NCBI RefSeq assembly: GCF_001279525.1
Contig: NZ_LGDY01000115.1
Coordinates: 10,129-74,128 of the forward strand
Reading direction: 5' to 3'
DNA length: 64,000 nt
Source of the DNA: Nocardia sp. NRRL S-836
GTDB lineage: Bacteria; Actinomycetota; Actinomycetes; Mycobacteriales; Pseudonocardiaceae
Below, in pieces: positions 53,093 through 59,209 of the stretch. The stretch's first letter is position 1. Every line of letters begins with the position of its first letter. The notes below the pieces were generated by a model. That model made no database searches. It had not been told where the DNA came from and worked only from the letters and a program-made list of their open reading frames with translations. The position numbers and the translations under genes are program-made.

Positions 53093-53760
53093 TGAAGGTG
53101 CTGGTGACCGGCGGTGCGTCCGGTTTGGGCGCGGCTGTCGCGGACGCGGTGCGCGAGGCGGGCGGAACCCCGTTGGTGCTGGACAAGTCGGCGCCGCGCA
53201 ACGCGCACGACTTCGAACTGGTCGACCTCGCGGACGGCCGGGCCGCCGAGCAGGCCGTGCGCGTGCTCGCCGAGCGCAACGGCGGTCTCGACGCCGTGGT
53301 GACCGCGGCGGGCATCGACCGGTGCGGCACGCTGGAGGAGGTGCCCGCCGACGAGTGGGAGAACGTGGTCCGGGTGAACCTGTTCGGCACCGCCGCCGTG
53401 ATCAGGGCCGCGTTGCCGCACCTGCGCAACGGCCGGGTGGTGACCGTCGCGTCCACCCTCGGCCTCAAGGCCGTCAGCGACGCCACGGCCTACTGCGCCT
53501 CGAAGTTCGGCGTCGTCGGCTTCACCCGCGCGCTGGCGGCGGAGACGGCCGGACGGGTCGGCGTCACGCTGATCGTGCCCGGCGGCATGCGCACGAAGTT
53601 CTTCGACGACCGCACCGAGCAGTACCGGCCGAAGGACCTCGACCAGCTGAACCCGCCCGACCGGGTGGCGGCGGCGATCATGTTCGCACTCACCCAGCCG
53701 CCCGGCTGCGAGGTGCGGGAGCTGGTGATCGCCCACGCGCAGGAACCGTCCTGGCCGTGA
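53092..53760 (+). CDS. Short-chain dehydrogenase/reductase
   Basis: 222-residue classical SDR. MKVLVTGGASGLGAAVADAV binds the nucleotide; VTVASTLGLKA supplies the Ser; YCASKFGVVGFTRAL is the YxxxK site; VPGGMRTKFFDD follows. It overlaps the HldE stop by one base (TGATG). In a heptose pathway it could oxidise or reduce the heptose or an aglycone. It lacks HldD features. Confidence 0.85.
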   Translation: MKVLVTGGASGLGAAVADAVREAGGTPLVLDKSAPRNAHDFELVDLADGRAAEQAVRVLAERNGGLDAVVTAAGIDRCGTLEEVPADEWENVVRVNLFGTAAVIRAALPHLRNGRVVTVASTLGLKAVSDATAYCASKFGVVGFTRALAAETAGRVGVTLIVPGGMRTKFFDDRTEQYRPKDLDQLNPPDRVAAAIMFALTQPPGCEVRELVIAHAQEPSWP

Positions 53761-54266
53761 ACGAGCTCGACGAGGAATCCCAGTGGGACAGCGAGCTGCT
53801 ACCGGCCCGGCGGCCGCGACAGTTCATCATCGCGGCCAGCCTCACCGCACGCGGCGGCCTGCTGTGGTTACCGGTCGCCGGGGCCATGGCCCTGACCGGC
53901 CGCCCGCAGGCCGCGAAACGCGCCCTGCTCGCCGCCGCGGTGGCGATGCCGCTGGGCCACCTGATCAGCCTGGTCGTGCACCGGCGGCGGCCGCACTCGA
54001 CGCTGCCGGCCCGCCGCGCACTGCCGGAGCACCCGGAGTCGTCGTCGTTCCCGTCCAAGCACGCGATGACGGCCGCCGCGTTCGGCACCGTCACGATGCT
54101 GGACGACCCACCGGCCGGCGCGTTCGTCACGCCGCTGGTGCTGCTCGTCGCCTACAGCCGGCTGCGCACCCGCGTGCACTGGCCCACCGACGTCCTCGGT
54201 GGGCTGGCGCTCGGCGTGCTGGTCGGTGCGGCCGTGCGGGCGGGGGCCAAGCGCCTGGCGGGCTGA
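53757..54266 (+). CDS. PAP2-family membrane phosphatase
   Basis: 169 residues from GTG 53757. Three motifs of the PAP2 superfamily are present: RRRPHSTL, FPSKHAMTAAAF and YSRLRTRVHWPTDVLGG. Several hydrophobic stretches, so membrane-bound. Members dephosphorylate polyprenyl or lipid phosphates. At the end of the heptose operon it may recycle a lipid carrier. A strong hairpin follows. Confidence 0.87.
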   Translation: MNELDEESQWDSELLPARRPRQFIIAASLTARGGLLWLPVAGAMALTGRPQAAKRALLAAAVAMPLGHLISLVVHRRRPHSTLPARRALPEHPESSSFPSKHAMTAAAFGTVTMLDDPPAGAFVTPLVLLVAYSRLRTRVHWPTDVLGGLALGVLVGAAVRAGAKRLAG

Positions 54267-54313
54267 CACCGGCGACGACGCCTCGGGCGGCGTGATCGGG
54301 CGCGTACCGGCTC

Positions 54314-54346
54314 GGGCCGGGCTCAGGCAGCTCCTGAGCCCGGCCC
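54314..54346. terminator. Bidirectional terminator between convergent operons
   Basis: A perfect 14-bp stem (54314-54327 with 54333-54346) around a 5-base loop lies between the stops of the PAP2 gene and the convergent flavodoxin-like gene. Confidence 0.8.
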
Positions 54347-54353
54347 GCCCAGC

Positions 54354-54950
54354 TCACGCCGGGATCGGGTGCTCGGCCAACGCCCGCGCCACGGCGTACA
54401 GGTTGGCCGCCATCGTGCGACCGGTCTTCTCCGACCACTCATGACCCTCGTCGGTCTCCGAGTAGCTCGGTCCCGGTCCGGGCCCGCGGTTCCAGTACGT
54501 CCACGCCTGGCCGGGGATCGTGTAGCCGATGTCGCCGAGCCCGCCGGCGATCTCGCTGATCACGTGGTGCGCGCCGTCCTCGTTGCCCGTCACGACCACG
54601 CCCGCGACCCGGTTGTAGGCCACCGGCCGCCCCTCGTCGTCGGTCTCGGAGATCATCGCGTCCATCCGCTCCAGCGCCCGCTGCGCGAACGACGACGGCC
54701 GGCCGACCCACGTCGGCGTCGCGAAGACGAGGATCTCGGCCTGCAGCAACTCCGCGTGGACGCGCGGCCACTCGTCGCCCTCGCCCAGGTCGGTGGTCAC
54801 ACCCGGCGGGATGTTCAGGTCCGCCAGCCGGAACGTGGTGACCTCGACGCCCTTCCGCACGAGCTCGTCGGCCACCACCCGGGCGAGCAGGTCGGTGTTG
54901 GACTGGTCGGGGGACTTCTTCAAGGTGCAGTTGAGCACCACGGCACGCAT
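54354..54950 (-). CDS. Flavodoxin/NADPH-dependent FMN reductase-family protein
   Basis: 198 residues from ATG 54950, chosen because GGAGG lies 8 bases upstream and the start overlaps the SDR stop by one base. A flavodoxin-like fold: AVVLNCTLKKSPDQSNTDLL is the FMN phosphate loop; LVFATPTWVGRPSSFAQRALERMD and VVVTGNEDGAHHVISEI line the flavin. It is the last gene of the P450-SDR operon and could be its electron donor. Confidence 0.83.
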   Translation of the reverse strand: MRAVVLNCTLKKSPDQSNTDLLARVVADELVRKGVEVTTFRLADLNIPPGVTTDLGEGDEWPRVHAELLQAEILVFATPTWVGRPSSFAQRALERMDAMISETDDEGRPVAYNRVAGVVVTGNEDGAHHVISEIAGGLGDIGYTIPGQAWTYWNRGPGPGPSYSETDEGHEWSEKTGRTMAANLYAVARALAEHPIPA

Positions 54951-55774
54951 CAGGGCTGCCTCCACTTCTCGTCGGTGAGCAGTTGGCTCGCTTGCGGGCC
55001 CATCAGTGACATCCCGCCGTCCACGACGATCGAGGCACCGGTGACGTACCCGGCGGCCGGCGTGGTCAGGAATGCCACCACCGCCGCCACCTCAGCGGCG
55101 TGCCCAGGCCGGCCGAGCGGGACGCCCGGCCGCGGCTCGGTGCGCGGGTCGACGTCCTCCTGGCCGGTCATCGGCGTGGAGATCTCGCCCGGTGCCACCG
55201 AGTTCACGGTGATGCCGTGTTCGGACAGCTCCAGCGCGAGCACCTCGGTGAGCGCGCCGAGACCGGCCTTCGCGGCGCAGTACGGCGCGGCACCCACCCG
55301 TGGCAGGTGCTCGTGGACGGAGGTGATGTTGACGATCCGGCCGCCGCGGCCACCGGCGATCATGTGCTTCGCGGCCAGCTGACAGCACAGGAACGCGCCG
55401 TCCAGGTCGACCGAGAGCACCTCGCGCCACTTGGCGAACGACATGTCCAGCGCCTTCTCGCTGCTGCCGGTGCCCGCGCAGTTCACCAGCACGTCGAGGC
55501 CGCCGAGCTCCTCGGCCAGCTCGTCGACGGCACCGGCCGCCGCGGGCAGGTCCGTGAGGTCCATGCGGCGCACGGCACACCGGCCGCCCGCCTCGTGGAT
55601 CTCGGCGGCGGTGCGCCCGGCACCGTCGGCGTCGGCGTGGAACGTGATGCCCACGTCCACGCCACCGCCGGCCAGCGCGACGGCGATCGCCTTGCCGATG
55701 CCGGAGTCGGCGCCGGTCACGACCGCGCGAAGCGGTGCGCCGGCGCGGTCCTGGGGGAGGGGTGCGGTGGTCAT
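54950..55774 (-). CDS. Short-chain dehydrogenase/reductase (glucose-1-dehydrogenase-like)
   Basis: 274 residues from ATG 55774, overlapping the P450 stop (ATGA). TGADSGIGKAIAVALAGGG, NCAGTGSSEKALD, INITSVHEHLPRV-type Ser region, YCAAKAGLGALTEVLALEL and the C-terminal YVTGASIVVDGGMSLM are classical SDR motifs. It may act on the P450 product or regenerate NADPH for it. Confidence 0.88.
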   Translation of the reverse strand: MTTAPLPQDRAGAPLRAVVTGADSGIGKAIAVALAGGGVDVGITFHADADGAGRTAAEIHEAGGRCAVRRMDLTDLPAAAGAVDELAEELGGLDVLVNCAGTGSSEKALDMSFAKWREVLSVDLDGAFLCCQLAAKHMIAGGRGGRIVNITSVHEHLPRVGAAPYCAAKAGLGALTEVLALELSEHGITVNSVAPGEISTPMTGQEDVDPRTEPRPGVPLGRPGHAAEVAAVVAFLTTPAAGYVTGASIVVDGGMSLMGPQASQLLTDEKWRQP

Positions 55775-56958
55775 CGGACGCGAGTACCCACGGGAGTCGC
55801 GGCCATGCGCAGCGTGAAGTGGTTCAGCGTCTTGGGCAGCGGTTCGGACAGCACCCCGGAGAACGTCAGGTGCTCGGTCAGCGCGTCGAGCATCGCACCC
55901 GCCGCGACCAGCACGAGGTCGCGGCCGGGGCACTCGCCGGGACCCGCGCTGAACGGCACGATCGCCGGGTCGCGCGGCCCGTCCCACAGCCGCGGCTCGT
56001 ACCGGTCGGCGAACGGCAACCGGTCGGGGTCGCGGTGGAAGAACGGCGCGAACACCACGAACAGGGTGTTCTCCGGCAGCCAGGTGCCGTGCCAGCGGGT
56101 CGCGATCGTGCTCTCGCGCAGGATCACCGGCGTGGTCGGCCACAACCGCGCCGACTCCAGCACACCGCGGAACCCGCTGCCGCCCATGGCCAGCGCCCGC
56201 ATCGTGACGATCCCGGCCGAGTCGAACGCGAACAGCCAGTGCGGCACCTGGCCCGCGATGTCCTCGCCGGAGGCGGCCAGGCTGCCCGCCTCGCGCCGGG
56301 CCAGGTGCTCGTCCAGGCGGCGCTGGAACCGTGCGCGCAGGTCTTTGTCCCGCGGGCGCAGGAACGCCCAGTTCGCGTTCTGCCGCAACGTCTTGAGGTC
56401 GTCGGTGAGCTGGTCGTCGTCGCGGGCGCCGTTGCCGAGCACGATCCTGCGCACGATCCGCCACCACGCCTGGCTGAACCCGGCCCAGGTCAGCTCGCCG
56501 TTGCTCATCACGTGCCTGACCAGCAGGTCGGCCTCGTCGCGGACGATCGCCTCGACCGGCACGTTCTCCGGCCGCAGCGCGCGCTCGTTCACCTCGCGCA
56601 ACCGCGCGCGATCCGGTTCGTCCGAGATGAGCACCCCGTGCGGCTGGAAGTGCCTCAGCGCGGCCTTCTTCTCCCTGGTGGCGAGCGCGAACGGTTCCGG
56701 TGACTCGCGCAGCAGCCGCCCCACGTCGGCCGGGTCGACGAGCACGGCGACGCTGCGGCCGGTGATGCGCAGCCGCACGGGTTCCGGTCCGTACCGGTCG
56801 CGCAGGTGCCGCACCGTGTCGATGGCGGCGGAGTCGGACTGGAAGCGGTCTGCGAGCGCCATCACGCCCGGCCTGCGGACGATGACGCCTTTCGCGAGTG
56901 TCGGCAGCAACACGGTCGCGACCACGCGCGCGGTGTCGAGTCGTGAAGAGATGGCCAT
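55771..56958 (-). CDS. Cytochrome P450
   Basis: 395 residues. Heme-binding PFSAGPGECPGRDLVL with Cys343; ESARLWP carries the ExxR motif. The I-helix reads FAFDSAGIVTMRAL, where the usual acid-alcohol (AGxxT) is only partly kept (DSAGIVT). It has no N-terminal membrane anchor. The substrate is unknown. Sigma-B-like promoter elements lie upstream. Translationally coupled to an SDR and a flavodoxin-like protein. Confidence 0.88.
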   Translation of the reverse strand: MAISSRLDTARVVATVLLPTLAKGVIVRRPGVMALADRFQSDSAAIDTVRHLRDRYGPEPVRLRITGRSVAVLVDPADVGRLLRESPEPFALATREKKAALRHFQPHGVLISDEPDRARLREVNERALRPENVPVEAIVRDEADLLVRHVMSNGELTWAGFSQAWWRIVRRIVLGNGARDDDQLTDDLKTLRQNANWAFLRPRDKDLRARFQRRLDEHLARREAGSLAASGEDIAGQVPHWLFAFDSAGIVTMRALAMGGSGFRGVLESARLWPTTPVILRESTIATRWHGTWLPENTLFVVFAPFFHRDPDRLPFADRYEPRLWDGPRDPAIVPFSAGPGECPGRDLVLVAAGAMLDALTEHLTFSGVLSEPLPKTLNHFTLRMAATPVGTRVR

Positions 56959-56967
56959 GTCACCCGG

Positions 56968-56992
56968 CTACCCGGCAGCGCACGTGTGAATC
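56968..56992 (-). promoter_or_regulatory. Sigma-B-like promoter of the P450 operon
   Basis: On the minus strand GATT (56992-56989), 15 bp, then GGGTAG (56973-56968), 9 bases before the ATG at 56958. It fits the actinobacterial sigma-B/F pattern GNNT-N14-16-GGGTA(C/T) with one deviation at the last position. The leader is very short. Confidence 0.5.
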
Positions 56993-57009
56993 GGCTTGAC
57001 AGGGGGTAT
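56984..57009 (+). promoter_or_regulatory. Sigma-B-like promoter of the Rho_N-type gene
   Basis: GTGT (56984-56987), 16 bp, GGGTAT (57004-57009), 20 bases before the ATG at 57030. It overlaps the -35 region of the leftward P450 promoter, so the two are back to back. Confidence 0.55.
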
Positions 57010-57029
57010 TCGCCCGTCGGGAGGTCATC

Positions 57030-57353
57030 ATGCCACGCGGATCGAACGCCAAACGTGAACGCCAGTACGAGCACATCAAGGACTCGGCCCGCAGCCGTGG
57101 TGAGTCACCCAAGCGGGCGAAGGAGATCGCCGCGCGCACGGTGAACAAGAACCGTGCCCAGTCGGGTGAGTCCAAGACGGCCAGCCGATCGTCCACGAAG
57201 GACAGGTCGCCGCAGCAGCGCGGCGGGCAGCGGTCGCACAGCGGCTCACAGGGTCCCACCCGCGACCAGCTCTACAACGAGGCGAAGCAGCGCGGCATCA
57301 GGGGCCGCTCCTCGATGACGAAGAAGGAGCTCGCCGACGCCCTCGGACACTGA
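57030..57353 (+). CDS. Small basic stress protein with Rho_N-like motif
   Basis: 107 residues, GGGAGG before the ATG. The first 60 residues are strongly basic with the pattern KRERQYEHIKDSARSRGES and AKEIAARTVNKNRAQSGES, typical of plasmid-stabilisation-type actinobacterial proteins. A Ser/Gln/Gly linker leads to AKQRGIRGRSSMTKKEL, a Rho N-terminal/SAP-like motif shared with the ChaB protein and the hemerythrin. Probably a nucleic-acid-binding stress protein. Confidence 0.75.
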   Translation: MPRGSNAKRERQYEHIKDSARSRGESPKRAKEIAARTVNKNRAQSGESKTASRSSTKDRSPQQRGGQRSHSGSQGPTRDQLYNEAKQRGIRGRSSMTKKELADALGH

Positions 57354-57354
57354 C

Positions 57355-58017
57355 GTGCCACCCACCACCGTCGAGGACAAGGCCTCCGCGCTGACGATCC
57401 TCACCACCGAGCACTACACGCTGCAGATGGTGCGCAGCGCGACGATCGCGGACGCGTCCAGCCGGGCCGGCCACCTGCTGACCACGATCTCGGCGTCGAT
57501 GATCGCGCTGGGGTTCGTCGCGCAGGTCGTGCCGCTGCCGGTGCTGCTGACGCTGATGCTGGTGATCTTCACCGGCCTGTTCCTGATCGGACTGGCCACG
57601 CTCTTCCGCACGGTCGAGCTCGGCGTCGAGGACGTCCAGGCCGGCCTGGGGATCAACCGCATCCGGCACGTGTACGGCGACCTCGAACCGTCCACACGGG
57701 ACGCGTTCGTCCGTCAGGTCCACGACGACACCCTCGGCGTCGAGGCCGACGCCGGTCAGACCGCCTGGCGCAACGCCCGGCGGCCCCGGCTGATCGGCAC
57801 CGCGCTGAGCGTCGCCGGCCTCGTGAACCTCGTCAACGGCCTCGTGGCGGGCGCCATCGCCGGCGCCGCCACCGGCCTGATCGGCGCCGGGCTCACCTGG
57901 TCGATCGTCGTGGGAGTGGCCGCGGCCACCGTCGTGATCACCGCGTTCGGCGTGGCGCTCGGCCGGATCGGCCGGCGCGGTGTCGCTCCGATCAGCACCC
58001 GTTACCCCCGCAACTAG
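57355..58017 (+). CDS. Membrane protein with two pairs of transmembrane segments
   Basis: 220 residues from GTG 57355, one base after the previous stop. Two hydrophobic hairpins: ISASMIALGFVAQVVPLPVL with LLTLMLVIFTGLFLIGLATL, and LVNLVNGLVAGAIAGAATGL with WSIVVGVAAATVVITAFGVA. A soluble loop of about 90 residues lies between. Family not recognised; same operon as the Rho_N-type protein and hemerythrin. Confidence 0.72.
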   Translation: MPPTTVEDKASALTILTTEHYTLQMVRSATIADASSRAGHLLTTISASMIALGFVAQVVPLPVLLTLMLVIFTGLFLIGLATLFRTVELGVEDVQAGLGINRIRHVYGDLEPSTRDAFVRQVHDDTLGVEADAGQTAWRNARRPRLIGTALSVAGLVNLVNGLVAGAIAGAATGLIGAGLTWSIVVGVAAATVVITAFGVALGRIGRRGVAPISTRYPRN

Positions 58018-58030
58018 AAGGAGAACCGCC

Positions 58031-58585
58031 GTGCAGTACGACGTCGTCGACCTCATCATGCAGGACCACCGCGAGGTCGAGCGCCTGTTCGACGAGCTGA
58101 AGAACCACCCGGAGAAGCGACCACTGCTCACGCCCGTCCTGTGTGGACTGCTCGTCGCCCACAGCCGGGCCGAGGAAGCCGAGGTGTACCCCGTGGCCCA
58201 GCAGGAAGCCGGCGAAACCGACGAGGTCGAGCACAGCCAGGAGGAGCACGCCGAGGCCGAGCAGCTGCTCGCGAAGCTGCTCGACGCGGAGATGGACTCC
58301 CCGCAGTACGACCAGATGCTGCAGAAGGTCATCGACTCGATCACCCACCACGTGGAGGAGGAGGAGAAGACCGTGCTGCCGGGCATGCGCAAGCGGCTCA
58401 GCGCCGAGCGCCGCTACGAGCTGGGCGAGAAGTTCGCCCGCAGCCGCGCTGACCACCTCGGTGAGATGCCCGGCCAGGCCACCCGCGAGGAACTGCTGTT
58501 GCAGGCGAAGAACATGGGCCTCCCCAACGCCTCCAGCATGACCAAGGAAGAGCTGAAGCGGGAGCTGCAGAAGGCCGGCTCCTAG
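58031..58585 (+). CDS. Hemerythrin-like protein with C-terminal Rho_N motif
   Basis: 184 residues from GTG 58031, preceded by AAGGAG. The HHE bundle has its ligand residues in DLIMQDHREVERLFDEL, HSRAEEAEVYPV, EHAEAEQLLAKL and ITHHVEEEEKTVLPGM. The last 25 residues (AKNMGLPNASSMTKEEL) repeat the Rho_N-like tail of the ChaB and 57030 proteins. Likely a di-iron stress protein that senses oxygen, NO or iron. A clean terminator follows. Confidence 0.87.
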   Translation: MQYDVVDLIMQDHREVERLFDELKNHPEKRPLLTPVLCGLLVAHSRAEEAEVYPVAQQEAGETDEVEHSQEEHAEAEQLLAKLLDAEMDSPQYDQMLQKVIDSITHHVEEEEKTVLPGMRKRLSAERRYELGEKFARSRADHLGEMPGQATREELLLQAKNMGLPNASSMTKEELKRELQKAGS

Positions 58586-58599
58586 TCCCGAGCACCGCC

Positions 58600-58629
58600 G
58601 AACCGGGCCGCATCCGTGCGGCCCGGTTC
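58600..58629 (+). terminator. Terminator after the hemerythrin operon
   Basis: A perfect 13-bp stem (58600-58612 with 58617-58629) and a TCCG loop starts 15 bases after the stop codon. Confidence 0.8.
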
Positions 58630-58792
58630 AAGGTGTGCGGGCGTTTGTCGTGACTCGTCGCGGTTTTCCGAGGACACCGGGCCGGTGCTGCTCATCCCGA
58701 GCGCACCGGCACAACCGGCGATGTGACTGTGACTGCGTGCGGCCAAGCCGTGTGGCCAAGCCGCTTCTCGAACCCACGAGGTGACTGCGCGG

Positions 58793-59041
58793 TCAGGCTG
58801 CGCGCTTGGCCCCGGGACGTGCGCCGGCCCGTACCCCGCCACGGCGCCGACCGGGCCGGCGCATCGGCACGACGACCCCGCGGCACAGGATCCGACCAGC
58901 CACAGTGGACTGCGGCTGCGGCGGGATCGGGTCGGGGTCGGGACCGGCCGGGCGCGGCTGGTCCGGTCCGGGCTGCGGCGGCTCCGGCTGCGGCGGAACG
59001 GGCTGGCTGTCGGACGGCAGGCCTGCGGAAGGCGGAGTCAT
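58793..59041 (-). CDS. Small proline-rich protein
   Basis: 82 residues. The N-terminal 45 are Pro/Gln/Asp-rich (PVPPQPEPPQPGPDQPRPAG), then a short Val-rich stretch (AGRILCRGVVVPM) and a basic Arg/Gly-rich tail ending KRAA. Codons end mostly in G/C. A good GGGTAT promoter lies 9 bases before the ATG. The opposite strand is also open over this span, but lacks such a promoter. Function unknown. Confidence 0.5.
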   Translation of the reverse strand: MTPPSAGLPSDSQPVPPQPEPPQPGPDQPRPAGPDPDPIPPQPQSTVAGRILCRGVVVPMRRPGRRRGGVRAGARPGAKRAA

Positions 59042-59050
59042 GTCAGCCGG

Positions 59051-59076
59051 ATACCCACCACCACGCCGATCTCAAC
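59051..59076 (-). promoter_or_regulatory. Sigma-B-like promoter of the proline-rich gene
   Basis: On the minus strand GTTG (59076-59073), 16 bp, GGGTAT (59056-59051), then CCGGCTGAC and the ATG. The stretch GGGTAT/GGGTAG-CCGG(C/G)TGAC-ATG is nearly the same as in front of the P450 gene. Confidence 0.5.
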
Positions 59077-59209
59077 GTCGACCACGCGAGCAAGTTATTC
59101 GTGCTGACCACGAATTCGATCGATTCCGGCTAATGCGCGGAACACCTCACCCGACAACCCGCTGAGTCTTAGTGTTGTTCGGGGCCAGCTGAAGCGGGGG
59201 AGATCGCCG

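Noticed and set aside
59040..59165. Small plus-strand ORF starting MSAGYPPPRRSQRR
   Set aside because: It has a passable ribosome site but overlaps the promoter of the minus-strand proline-rich gene and continues into AT-rich sequence without coding bias.
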